Shown here piece after piece: positions 56,153 to 64,000 of a DNA stretch of 64,000 bases. Origin of the DNA: Gammaproteobacteria bacterium (lineage in GTDB: Bacteria; Pseudomonadota; Gammaproteobacteria; Pseudomonadales; Alcanivoracaceae); NCBI GenBank assembly GCA_018067045.1, contig JAGPVL010000015.1, forward strand, positions 1 through 64,000. The letters run 5' to 3'. Below the pieces are notes generated by a model, which made no database searches, was not told the origin of the DNA, and worked only from the letters and a program-made list of their open reading frames with translations. Numbering within the stretch: position 1 is the stretch's first letter; each line of letters opens with the position of its first letter. The position numbers and the translations under genes are program-made.

Positions 56153-56785
56153 ATGACAGATCTAGAAAAAGCGACACGAAGAGTGCAGGAGTTTCGCCAG
56201 CGCGAACGTGAAATTCTTGATGTCGCATTGGCACTTTTTCTGGAGCAAGGTGAAGACCGTGTCACCGTTGAGATGATCGCCGATAAGGTCGGTATCGGTA
56301 AGGGCACCATTTATAAGCATTTCGAAACGAAGAATGAAATCTATTTATTGCTGATGATTCGTTACGAAGAAGAGCTGGCTGAGATTTTTCAGAAAGTGCA
56401 TGACTCCGCCGATAAAGAAGCACTGGCTCGTGAATATTTTCGTTTTCGTATTTCCGACCCGAAGCGCTACCAACTTTTTGACCGTCTTGAACAGAAGGTA
56501 ATTAAAGACCACGCAGTACCGGAGCTGGTTGAGAAGCTGCACCGTATTCGCGATGCAAATTTTGAAGATTTAACCCGTATTGTTAAAGCACGTATTGCCG
56601 AAGGTAATTTAGAAGACGTGCCACCGATTTATCACATCTGCAGCGCATGGGCTCTCGCACATGGCGCGGTTGCATTGATGGAGTCTCCTTTTTATACCCG
56701 TCTTATCGACGATAAAAGTGACCTTACTGACTTCTTGATTGATATTGGTATTCGCATGGGTAATCGCGGGCAACGGGGTAAATAA
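56153..56785 (+). CDS. TetR family transcriptional regulator
   Basis: The 210-residue protein has an N-terminal helix-turn-helix: REILDVALALFLEQGEDRVTVEMIADKVGIGKGTIYKHFETKNEIY (about residues 17-62), typical of TetR. The C-terminal ligand domain is all-helical and gives no ligand clue. The start at 56153 has ggaga. The order tatD/DUF1285/TetR also occurs at P. aeruginosa PA2957-PA2959 by my recollection, so it is an old neighbourhood. Its targets are unknown. Confidence 0.92.
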   Translation: MTDLEKATRRVQEFRQREREILDVALALFLEQGEDRVTVEMIADKVGIGKGTIYKHFETKNEIYLLLMIRYEEELAEIFQKVHDSADKEALAREYFRFRISDPKRYQLFDRLEQKVIKDHAVPELVEKLHRIRDANFEDLTRIVKARIAEGNLEDVPPIYHICSAWALAHGAVALMESPFYTRLIDDKSDLTDFLIDIGIRMGNRGQRGK

Positions 56786-56867
56786 GTCCGCTGGTGATTC
56801 ATCGTAGGTTGAGTTTAGCAAAGCTAGGCTATAAAAGTTGAGATGATAATTGCGGCGAGGGTAGGGC

Positions 56868-57437
56868 ATGCTAGGCATTGACGACATCGCAGCATTGATT
56901 GCCAGCGCGGAAAGCGACGCTAGCGGTTTGCCGCCTGTGCATAAGTGGAACCCGCCACTGAGCGGTACCATGGATATGCAAATTCGCTCTGATGGCCGCT
57001 GGTTCTATCTTGGCTCTGAAATTAAACGGCCGAGAATGGTCAAATTGTTTTCAACGATCCTGCGCCGCGACGAGGACACTTACTTTCTCGTTACCCCCGT
57101 CGAAAAGTGGATTATTCAGGTAGACGATGCGCCATTCGTTACCACCACGGTGGAGCGCGTCAACGATGCGGCTAGCGGCGGCATTGAGAAGCTCATTTTT
57201 ACCACCAATATCGGTGTCACCGTTATTGCCGGAAAATCACACCCTATTCGAGTCGAGCTGGATGCCGATGGCCAGCCACGTCCCTATTTACGCGTGCGTG
57301 ACAATTTGGAGGCATTGATCAATCGCAATGCCTTTTACCAGCTAGTTGAGTGGGCGCATAGCTCTGACGGCGACGACACAGCGCTTATTGAGAGTGATGG
57401 CGAAACCTTTACGCTGGGTTCGTTCTTGTCCAGCTGA
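56868..57437 (+). CDS. DUF1285 family protein
   Basis: The 189-residue protein has VHKWNPPLSGTMDMQIRSDGRWFYLGSEIKRPRMVKLFSTILRRDED and YFLVTPVEKWIIQVDD, the DUF1285 signature. A structure of the family is known to me only as a two-domain beta fold without assigned function. It is cytosolic. It lies 82 bp after the TetR gene and has a TATAAA box at 56830-56835, so it may have its own promoter. Confidence 0.9.
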   Translation: MLGIDDIAALIASAESDASGLPPVHKWNPPLSGTMDMQIRSDGRWFYLGSEIKRPRMVKLFSTILRRDEDTYFLVTPVEKWIIQVDDAPFVTTTVERVNDAASGGIEKLIFTTNIGVTVIAGKSHPIRVELDADGQPRPYLRVRDNLEALINRNAFYQLVEWAHSSDGDDTALIESDGETFTLGSFLSS

Positions 57438-57476
57438 GGCGGCGCGCCTTTGCTACCCCTTCCGTCTTAGACTTCC

Positions 57477-57482
57477 TATACT
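57477..57482 (+). promoter_or_regulatory. Putative -10 box just before the AraC gene
   Basis: TATACT ends 7 bases before the ATG at 57490, so transcription would begin at about the start codon. No ribosome site precedes the ATG, and no convincing -35 hexamer is present. Confidence 0.35.
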
Positions 57483-57489
57483 GCTGTGC

Positions 57490-58491
57490 ATGAGTAATGT
57501 ACCCAGCAGCGATAATGGCATCTTTCTGTGGATGACCTACCAGGCTATGACTAAGGCTGGGCTTGACTGTGCAGCGATATTTTCCAGCGTAGGGATGCCG
57601 GATGCGCCGCCAGATCAGCGCGAGCGCCGTATTAACTCGCCGCAAAAGCGGTTTTGGGATGCGGCACAGAAGGTTAGTCAGAATGCGGACATTGGGCTGC
57701 ATATCGGTAGTCTGATGCCGCCGTTTCGTGGTCAGGTATTGGAGTATCTTTTTCTCAGTAGCCCTACCTTTGGCGAGGGCTTGGAGCGAACGTTGCGTTA
57801 TAACCGTCTCGCGACGGATGCAATGCAATTTCGTTTGAGAGTTGAAGACGACGTGGCGATTTTGTCAGGGCTGGAGCACCCGGTCCGTCATTATTTGGAG
57901 CACGCCACCTGTATCGTCCTACGTTTTCTGCAGCAGGTATCTGACGGAGAGTTTCAGCCGTGTCATATCGCGTTTTGCCATACACAGGGCGCGTCTCAGC
58001 AAGACTATCAGCGTATTTACGGTTGCCCTGTTACCTTGGGCGCAGGTGAGGGCGCTATTCATTTTGATGCGAGCTTATTGACGCGCTCTTCCTTAGCGGC
58101 CGAGCCTGAATTGTTGGCGATGCATGAACAATTGGCAGCAGAGAAACTGGCGGACTTACGGCGTCGCGATTTTGTCCTGAAGCTAGAGAGAGAACTCGGT
58201 GGCTTGCTAGAGCAAGGTGAGGCCTCTCTAGATACGTTAGCAGCCAAACTGGGCATTAGCACGCGCAACTTGCGGACGGAGCTAGAGGGCGCGGGGACCA
58301 GCTTTAAAGTTGTACTGAATCAATACCGTGAGCGCTTGGCGCGCCGTTTGTTGGCCCGGACCAGCGAACCTTTAGATCAGATCATCTACCTGACGGGGTT
58401 TTCGGAACCCGCTGCATTTACGCGCGCCTTCAAGCGCTGGACCGGCGAAACGCCGAGCGCATATCGTAAACGACTGCATGAGCTGAACTAA
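57490..58491 (+). CDS. AraC family regulator with arabinose-operon-like N-terminal domain
   Basis: The 333-residue protein has an N-terminal ligand domain of the Arabinose_bd type (about residues 20-205, with DIGLHIGSLMPPFRGQVLEYLFLSSPTFGEGL) and a C-terminal HTH_18 domain with ISTRNLRTELEGAGTSFK and LTGFSEPAAFTRAFKRWTGETPSAYR. Regulators of this subgroup often control lipid or hydrocarbon genes. The start at 57490 (MSNVPSSDNG) lies 53 bp after the DUF1285 stop. A fatty-acid hydroxylase gene follows after 110 bp and is a candidate target. Confidence 0.92.
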   Translation: MSNVPSSDNGIFLWMTYQAMTKAGLDCAAIFSSVGMPDAPPDQRERRINSPQKRFWDAAQKVSQNADIGLHIGSLMPPFRGQVLEYLFLSSPTFGEGLERTLRYNRLATDAMQFRLRVEDDVAILSGLEHPVRHYLEHATCIVLRFLQQVSDGEFQPCHIAFCHTQGASQQDYQRIYGCPVTLGAGEGAIHFDASLLTRSSLAAEPELLAMHEQLAAEKLADLRRRDFVLKLERELGGLLEQGEASLDTLAAKLGISTRNLRTELEGAGTSFKVVLNQYRERLARRLLARTSEPLDQIIYLTGFSEPAAFTRAFKRWTGETPSAYRKRLHELN

Positions 58492-58601
58492 CCTGCTTAC
58501 TCAATTTGACTGGGCTGACAGAATTTCGAGTATTGCGGATCAAAGACCTAGTGCTGCACTGCGGCAAAATACAGCCATAACTTTTACGATGAGGAGTGGA
58601 T

Positions 58602-59234
58602 ATGTTGGGTTTTCCGGTTGCCTTACTGACGGTAAATGCCTTTGAGTGGTATGCCCATAGAGTGTGGTTGCACGAATACCCTCGAAAGAACCGCAACAGC
58701 CCCTTCTTTTCTCATATTCGTCATCACAAGAACGTGCGGCTTAACGCTTTTGCGGATGACGCCTATAACGACAGTATGCTGAAAAATAACGAAATATTTT
58801 TTGAGCAGACCACGCTGATCGGCTTGTGTGCGGTGTTTACTCCCACCGCGGCCGTCGCGCCATTCTTTACGCTAGGTATTTACTACGGCGCTTGGCAGTA
58901 TTGGCGTAAACACAGCCGCGCCCATCTCGACCCGCAATGGGCAAAGGCCAATGTGCCGTGGCATTACGACCACCATATGAATACTAACCAAGATGCGAAC
59001 TGGTGCGTCACGCGCCCGTGGTTTGATTACATCATGGGGACTCGTGTTATCGGTGACGAAACAACCGCCGAGAGCAATCCGCTTGGGATGGATTTGCCAC
59101 AGTGGCTCGAAAAGCCCGTCAATAAAATCGCACGTCGATTCCTACCGAAAGCGTTTGCTCGGTTAGATGAAAACCGAGCAACAGAACATGCGCGCAAGCA
59201 GAGCGGTGAGATAGTTGATATTGCTGCGGCATAG
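58602..59234 (+). CDS. Fatty-acid hydroxylase/sterol desaturase family protein
   Basis: The 210-residue protein has the di-iron histidine clusters of this superfamily: HRVWLH, HIRHH, HSRAH and HYDHH. It should insert oxygen into, or desaturate, a lipid substrate at the membrane. Only two or so membrane segments are clear, as in small hydroxylases. The ATG at 58602 has gaggag 5 nt upstream and is chosen over the GTG two codons earlier. The substrate is not evident. Confidence 0.9.
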   Translation: MLGFPVALLTVNAFEWYAHRVWLHEYPRKNRNSPFFSHIRHHKNVRLNAFADDAYNDSMLKNNEIFFEQTTLIGLCAVFTPTAAVAPFFTLGIYYGAWQYWRKHSRAHLDPQWAKANVPWHYDHHMNTNQDANWCVTRPWFDYIMGTRVIGDETTAESNPLGMDLPQWLEKPVNKIARRFLPKAFARLDENRATEHARKQSGEIVDIAAA

Positions 59235-59771
59235 AAAAGGGTGGGGCGGAGCCAAGGCGTTTTCATAAAATAGTGGCGCTATTGAATGAAGAATCCATAT
59301 TGAGAGCATCGATGTCGATCGACATGGGTAGATATTTCTACATAAAGTTTATTGAGACCTTCACGAAATTGTTATGTTCGACAAGATAAATTCGGGAACA
59401 TAGGTAACACATTAAATAAAAAGTAATATGGTAATCAGGAATTGGTTAGAGAATTACCCTCTTCAAGTCGCCGGAAAACTACTGGTGCAAAATCCCCCAT
59501 AGATTCAAAAATCTACTCGCACATCTACAGTGATAATTGTAGGAAATGGGCGTTTTGAATTTTATCTTTTAAAAGCTAGTTCTTTGGCATGATGAAAAGA
59601 AAACCCAGCCATGAAAATGTCGGGTTCTGTTCAGGCCAAGTTATTGAGTTTACGCCACCCCGTTGCCGACCTCGTTAGACAGCGCTCTACTACATATTCC
59701 ATTTTGTCATTTCAATTTAACGAGCGCCGGGCTAATGCCTGAAAAGATACAATAATAATCGAGGAACAGTC
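59235..59771. other. AT-rich intergenic region
   Basis: No gene is supported in these 537 bp. GC content is visibly lower than in the flanking genes. Small imperfect hairpins are present (for example 59505-59520 and 59608-59632, the latter with a T-rich flank on the minus strand), but none is a convincing terminator. Confidence 0.45.
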
Positions 59772-60695
59772 ATGTCACTTCAACAGAAATCACGTTATCT
59801 AAGTATTAGAGTATTTCCCATTTTCGCTTTATTACTCCTTCAAGCTTGTGGTGGGGGAGGTGGAGGCGACCCTGGTAATGATGATCCATACGCCCGCGAC
59901 GTTGGAGCGCAAGGTACACACCGAGTATGTAGTTACGATCGAGGCCTTGATGACGATGGTTATCGGTCTGCACGAATCTCTTATCCTTGCGATCGCAGTA
60001 ACGGCCCGTTTCCTGCTACAACGCTTACCGGAGGATTCACCAATACAAAGGAACAAATGTTTTGGTTGGCGGACCATCTGACCAGTCACGGATACGTTGT
60101 CATGACAATGACGCCGACGAATATTCTTGGCGAGCCCTCTACATGGAAGAAGGCCCATTTGGCCGGGGTAGAAAAGTTGAAGAGCGAGTCAGGTCGTTTC
60201 TTTAGCCCAATCTATCGCGACGTTAAATCTGACAAAATTGCGGTAGCGGGATATTCGATGGGTGGCGGTGGTGTGCTGCTTGCTGCAGGCGAACTCGGCG
60301 ACTCACTGCACACTGCTGTAGCGATGGCGCCATTCGCGGCATTGGCGCAGATTAATTACCCCAATATTAAAGCGAGAATGCTTATTCTTGCTGGTGCGAA
60401 CGATGTCGTTGCCTCTGCAAACTCTGCAGAGAGCTATTTCCAGAGCATGCCGTCGCAACTAGTGCGTACCATTGCCGTCTATACCGATGCGAGCCACCTG
60501 ATGTGGGTTGGCAGCGGGACCACCGGTTCCAGCTTGAACGACAGCCCAGCGAAGACCCGCTTTAAAGTGATGACAACCGCTTGGCTAAACTTGCAGCTGC
60601 AAGGCGACGCTAGTGCGGAAACCTACTTCAGTGGCGTCGAGCACCAAAAGCATATGGCGGACGATTGGTTTACCTTGTACAACGATCGCCCGTAA
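59772..60695 (+). CDS. Lipid-anchored alpha/beta hydrolase, PETase/cutinase-like
   Basis: The 307-residue protein starts with a signal sequence and lipobox (LLQAC, Cys26) followed by six glycines, so it is a lipoprotein with a flexible linker. Two cysteines (C53, C73) may pair. The triad is Ser162 in GYSMGGGG, Asp211 in GANDVV and His242 in DASHLMW. The GxSMGGGG elbow is a mark of polyester hydrolases (cutinases and PETases) and related dienelactone-hydrolase-fold enzymes. The APF after the elbow region takes the place of the APW that shapes the PETase site. A role on polyester, cutin-like or lipid esters is inference. Confidence 0.85.
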   Translation: MSLQQKSRYLSIRVFPIFALLLLQACGGGGGGDPGNDDPYARDVGAQGTHRVCSYDRGLDDDGYRSARISYPCDRSNGPFPATTLTGGFTNTKEQMFWLADHLTSHGYVVMTMTPTNILGEPSTWKKAHLAGVEKLKSESGRFFSPIYRDVKSDKIAVAGYSMGGGGVLLAAGELGDSLHTAVAMAPFAALAQINYPNIKARMLILAGANDVVASANSAESYFQSMPSQLVRTIAVYTDASHLMWVGSGTTGSSLNDSPAKTRFKVMTTAWLNLQLQGDASAETYFSGVEHQKHMADDWFTLYNDRP

Positions 60696-60703
60696 CTTAA
60701 AAC

Positions 60704-60736
60704 CGAAAGCCCTCACGTTCGTTTGAGGGCTTTCGA
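60704..60736. terminator. Perfect 11-bp hairpin after the hydrolase gene
   Basis: gaaagccctca and tgagggctttc pair around an 8-base loop, 9 bp downstream of the stop codon. A pronounced T run is absent, so termination may be weak. Confidence 0.7.
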
Positions 60737-61143
60737 TCCTGTTATTGAACTACCTGATGGTGCCGGATCTTGAATCCGGCCCTCTATCGCTTTGCATCTA
60801 GTGAGTCCCTCGCTCCATATTTCTTCTCTTCGTAATGAAAACGACATTCGAAAATAACTTCCTGTATCGCTACGCAATTTGCAAAGAACCGGAGCCAATT
60901 CCTGCTGGATGACCGTTATAGACTGTTGCTGCAGAATCGTCTTGGGTAAGGCTGCACGTATTTCTGACCCCGTGCCGATGTTGTGATTTTGCTGATACTT
61001 GCGTGAATGGTCTCTGCAAAGAAGAGTTTTGTCCGGATGAGACCAAATCATTGCATCGTGTAGGTGCCATAATGCTGCACATTCGGGCTCCAACAATATG
61101 GCGTGACCACATCAAAGCGCTGCGACACGAGGAAACAGACGTT
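60737..61143. other. Intergenic region before the SDR gene
   Basis: No gene is supported. A second clean hairpin occurs at 60772-60790 (gccggat, cttga, atccggc). A ribosome-site-like gagga lies before the SDR start. Minus-strand open frames here have no recognisable motifs. Confidence 0.45.
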
Positions 61144-61980
61144 ATGCAGAAGAAGCAACGCATTGTTATTACTGGCGGCAATACTGGTATCGGTCTGGCT
61201 ACGGCGGCGAATCTAAGTGCGCGTGGCCATGCGGTTATCATCGCCTGCCGAAATCAGAGTAAGGCGCAGGAGGCTATCGACAGTATTCGTGCGCAGCAGC
61301 CTGATGCCGATATCGAGGCGAGAAGCCTAGATCTAGCATCGTTTGATAGCATCCGTACTTTTTCGAAGCAGCTTGTGACGGATTATCCCATCATTGATGT
61401 ATTGATCAATAATGCCGGCGCTTACCCCACACGCCAGCAGTTCACTGCGGAAGGCTTTGAATTGCAGTTTGGAGTGAATTACTTGGGCCATGTGTTGCTC
61501 ACCGATTTATTGCTGCCTGCTCTGGAGGCTAGTTCTGATGCGCGCATCGTGCACTTGTCCTCGATTATGCATAACCTTGGCAAGATCGATTTCAGCAGCT
61601 TCAAAGGACGTAAGCGATATTCCGGTACGGCGGCCTATGGTCAATCAAAATTGGCCAATCTTTTGTTTAGCAACGAACTGGCGAGGCGTCTACCCGCGAG
61701 TATTACCAGTAATGCAGTTCACCCCGGCGGTGTAGACTCGGATATTTATCGCGAATTGCCATCCGCGTTGCATTGGTTTCTACGTTTGTTCTTGATTTCG
61801 ACTAAGCGTGCCGGCGCCTATGTCGCTGACATGGCGGTGTCGCCGAAGTGGCATGGGCGTAGTGGTGAATTCAAATCTGCTCATGGCCCATTGCCAGTAT
61901 CTAGGCACGGTCGTAATGCGGCATTGGCCGAGCGTCTCTATTTGGAAAGTTGTGTCCTTGTCGACGTCTCCCCTAGATAG
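61144..61980 (+). CDS. Short-chain dehydrogenase, retinol-dehydrogenase-like
   Basis: The 278-residue SDR has the cofactor motif TGGNTGIG, a basic residue in ACRNQSKA that points to NADPH, NNAG, and the active site with Ser in HLSSIM and YGQSKLANLLFSNELARR. The NPGGV-like HPGGVDSD follows. This arrangement is common in retinol dehydrogenase/WWOX-like SDRs; the substrate is unknown. The start at 61144 is chosen because the SDR fold begins at once; the upstream open frame is not conserved. Confidence 0.88.
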   Translation: MQKKQRIVITGGNTGIGLATAANLSARGHAVIIACRNQSKAQEAIDSIRAQQPDADIEARSLDLASFDSIRTFSKQLVTDYPIIDVLINNAGAYPTRQQFTAEGFELQFGVNYLGHVLLTDLLLPALEASSDARIVHLSSIMHNLGKIDFSSFKGRKRYSGTAAYGQSKLANLLFSNELARRLPASITSNAVHPGGVDSDIYRELPSALHWFLRLFLISTKRAGAYVADMAVSPKWHGRSGEFKSAHGPLPVSRHGRNAALAERLYLESCVLVDVSPR

Positions 61981-62657
61981 GCGCAATCGGGCTGAAGACA
62001 CTACCTGAAAAGTTTTGAAGGGAGAGGGGCGCTCTGCGCTCCCCATTCAAGGCTCGTGCTAGAGCGTTCGTCGGCGATTTTTTGTGGCTTTATCGATGGT
62101 GCTGCGTGTTGATCAGTTTCATTGGTAGCACTTATGTTTAAATATGTTTTTGGAAGCAGCTTTCTAATTTGTATGAAGGCTTTGGCATGAGAAAAACAAA
62201 AAGGAGATAAGACGGGCTGCCACATGCAGAGAGAGAGGCTTCCCGTTATTAAATCGACAAGCTACATTCTAGCGTTAGATTCAAGAATTCGAACGTATTT
62301 ATCTTCTCCCAGTAATGAACCCTCGCAGTACCCCTTTCCGTTTTATGCGGGCAGCTTTTGACTTTATTGTGGTAAAAAGATCTCAAGTTGATGGCTTTTT
62401 ACGTGCTGCCAATGTGATATTGCTCGTTGTTCTTTTGTAAGTGCACAGTTTGGTGAACGCTTATCCCCATTCAAGAATTCCATATTTTGCTAAATTTCCC
62501 CGCTAATTCGATGTTTTTTTGATACTTGTGAACGACTTTTCGTTGATAGTTCTAATTGTAAATTATCCTATTTACCTTGCTAAGTAAGTCTTTCTTCGTT
62601 GTATAGTAATTAAGTGCTACGTAAGTGCACATTTCAAATCTGGCATGGAGAGCCTAT
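61981..62657. promoter_or_regulatory. AT-rich region upstream of the OmpA-like gene
   Basis: No gene is supported in these 677 bp. A bulged hairpin lies at 62026-62044 soon after the SDR stop. The 11-mer gtaagtgcaca occurs twice (62437-62447 and 62621-62631). TTGCTA (62577-62582) and TATAGT (62602-62607), 19 bp apart, are a possible promoter about 50 bp before the start codon at 62658. Confidence 0.4.
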
Positions 62658-63749
62658 ATGCGTTTTGACGCGGTAAGTGGAAAAACTTTAACTCTGTTGA
62701 CCGGCGGACTGTTAATTCTCTCATCGACAGCTCTGGCCGAAGACGACTCCTTGCCTGCAGTGGGCGTGACCCCGCAGTTCATCGCCTTTCTTCCCTTTCA
62801 TATTAATGCTGATCGAGATCGCGGCGCTTCAGAAGGTCGTGGCTTTCGCGCTATCTATGGCCGTTCTTTGGCAGAGCACTGGTACTGGGAAAGTGATGTT
62901 TTCGGTGCGGTTCTTGAAACGGGTAAAGATACGATTACCGACTTTTACCAGCTCGGCGCAGAGACAGGATTGTCTTGGTCGTTGTATGAGCGCAGCCGCA
63001 CGCAGTGGACGCCTTATGCGATCGGTACGTTGGGTGCGGTGTTTAATGATGTGCAGCCGGACTCTGATGATGATAGTTCCTTTACGTTGGGTGCAGGTTT
63101 AGGGGCGGTCAGTAAAAGCCTATTTGATAACGGCTTGAAGGTGCGTGGCGAAGTGCGTTATCTGTTTGATACGTTCAAAGAAGATTTTGGTGATGTGCAT
63201 TGGTCTCTTGGTTTGGAAATTCCGTTAGGCGAAATTCGAACCGTTGAGCGAGTTGTGTACGTTGACCGCACGGTTGAAGTCGCAGTTGAAAAAGTTATTC
63301 GGGTTTCTGATACGGATAGCGATGGTGATTCGGTTCCGGATAGTCGAGACCAGTGCGAGAACACATTGAGTGGCGCGCGCGTTGATGCAACAGGTTGCAT
63401 TATTGATGCGCAAACCGTGACGTTTAATACCATTAGCTTCCAGCCGAGCTCTTCTGAGCTTACCTATGGCTCGAAGAAAACGTTACTGCCAGTCGCTGAG
63501 TCATTCAATAGTCAAAAAGATTTGAAGATTGAAATTGCCGGCCATACGGATTCAATCGGAAGCGCTGAATACAACCAGGGTTTGTCGCAACAGCGAGCGA
63601 ACTCTGTCCGGGAGTTTTTTATTGATCAAGGTATCGAAAGCAGTCGCTTGACCGCTGTTGGTTACGGTGAAATGCAGCCGGTAACTGAAAACGATACTGA
63701 ATCTGGCAGGGCAATGAACAGGCGGGTGGAATTCCGTTTACTGAAGTAA
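62658..63749 (+). CDS. OmpA family outer-membrane protein
   Basis: The 363-residue protein has a signal peptide (cleavage near ALAEDD, about residue 28), an N-terminal beta-barrel region (about 30-200) and a C-terminal OmpA domain with the peptidoglycan-binding pattern IEIAGHTDSIGSAEYNQGLSQQRANSVREFFI. Between them is one DxDxDG-type calcium repeat (SDTDSDGDSVPDSRDQC) with a Cys pair. It would tether the outer membrane to the wall. The ATG at 62658 has ggag 7 nt upstream. A putative lipoprotein with the same kind of repeat follows. Confidence 0.92.
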   Translation: MRFDAVSGKTLTLLTGGLLILSSTALAEDDSLPAVGVTPQFIAFLPFHINADRDRGASEGRGFRAIYGRSLAEHWYWESDVFGAVLETGKDTITDFYQLGAETGLSWSLYERSRTQWTPYAIGTLGAVFNDVQPDSDDDSSFTLGAGLGAVSKSLFDNGLKVRGEVRYLFDTFKEDFGDVHWSLGLEIPLGEIRTVERVVYVDRTVEVAVEKVIRVSDTDSDGDSVPDSRDQCENTLSGARVDATGCIIDAQTVTFNTISFQPSSSELTYGSKKTLLPVAESFNSQKDLKIEIAGHTDSIGSAEYNQGLSQQRANSVREFFIDQGIESSRLTAVGYGEMQPVTENDTESGRAMNRRVEFRLLK

Positions 63750-63826
63750 CCCTTGGGACAACTGGATCTGTCCCGCACATTTTAGTTTTTGGATAAATGC
63801 GGGGGGACCATGGCAGGAGCGCCAAT

Positions 63827-64000
63827 ATGGATATCCGCAAAGTACTTAAAAAAGAGAAATGGTTTTTAGGTTGTCTGTTTGTTTTGTTCGCATTTTTATT
63901 GGCGAGCTGCGATGCAGATATGAATTCAGACGCGTTGTCGTCGACGCCTGCCGTTGCGCTGTCGGACACCGACGGCGACGGAATTGCCGATGACTCGGAT
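63827..64000 (+). CDS. Putative lipoprotein with calcium-type repeats, cut by the window edge
   Basis: Only the first 58 codons are inside the window. A signal sequence ends in a lipobox (LLASC), followed by a low-complexity Ser/Ala stretch and the start of a DTDGDGIADDSD repeat of the thrombospondin-3/calcium-binding type. The frame is open to the last base. The gene is 77 bp after the OmpA-like gene, and both contain the same repeat type, so they may act together on the cell surface. The main part of the protein is unseen. Confidence 0.75.
   Translation, partial: MDIRKVLKKEKWFLGCLFVLFAFLLASCDADMNSDALSSTPAVALSDTDGDGIADDSD

Overview
The window looks like chromosomal DNA of a marine-type gammaproteobacterium. 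The evidence is a complete Na+-translocating NADH:quinone reductase operon with its maturation genes, a lipid A/LolCD/MsbA/Kdo envelope block, RNase E with a long disordered tail, and a gene order that I recall as very close to Pseudomonas aeruginosa PA2957-PA3003 (csiV-mfd-gap-nqr-apbE-lol-comEC-tolQ/exbD-lpxK-kdsB-murB-rne-rluC-sppA-maf-yceD-rpmF-plsX-fab-pabC-mltG-tmk-holB-pilZ-tatD, then DUF1285/TetR). The AraC/fatty-acid hydroxylase content and the nqr operon would fit a cellvibrionalean/spongiibacteracean relative, but that placement is inference. I see no tRNA, rRNA, CRISPR array, transposase or prophage.

Layout. 1-5 kb: a REP-type repeat cluster, then csiV and mfd on the minus strand. 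5-8.2 kb: an accessory stretch between mfd and gap (DUF6506 protein, lipoprotein, YkgJ cysteine-cluster protein, TesB thioesterase, Fe-S-type uracil-DNA glycosylase). 8.3-17.7 kb: gap with an intrinsic terminator, REPs, then nqrABCDEF-apbE-nqrM. 18-23.3 kb: patatin phospholipase, glycerophosphodiesterase, and the agmatine-to-putrescine pair aguA-aguB, plus an Ala/Pro-rich secreted protein. 23.4-34.6 kb: lipoprotein sorting (lolC, lolD), DUF2062, comEC, then the tight exbB-exbD-msbA-lpxK-kdsB-ptp-murB operon. 34.7-41.3 kb: rne (minus) and rluC-HAD-sppA. 41.4-54.3 kb: maf, then yceD-rpmF, plsX-fabD-fabG-acpP, fabF-pabC, mltG-tmk-holB-pilZ-tatD-rmuC. 54.3-64 kb: a less conserved stretch with longer AT-rich gaps (class V aminotransferase, TetR, DUF1285, AraC, fatty-acid hydroxylase, PETase-like lipoprotein, SDR, OmpA protein, and a truncated calcium-repeat lipoprotein).

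How the genes work together. The core is cell-envelope growth: fatty-acid synthesis (plsX, fabD, fabG, acpP, fabF) feeds lipid A (lpxK, kdsB, msbA), while LolCD moves lipoproteins, murB and mltG build and cut peptidoglycan, and ExbBD energises outer-membrane transport. Nqr supplies the sodium gradient and needs ApbE (FMN transfer) and NqrM, both encoded directly behind it. rne, rluC, rpmF and ptp add RNA, ribosome and signalling functions.

The main points for a second look are: a REP family in four intergenic loci with a possible relic inside the phosphatase gene; a YkgJ gene with no canonical start before its cysteine cluster; four 11-bp tandem repeats in front of gap; Ser replacing Thr at the NqrC flavin site; a histone-like tail on RluC; predicted leaderless starts for yceD, rluC and the AraC gene; and a lipid-anchored hydrolase with the GxSMGGGG signature of polyester hydrolases. 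I did not find a clearly new multi-gene system.
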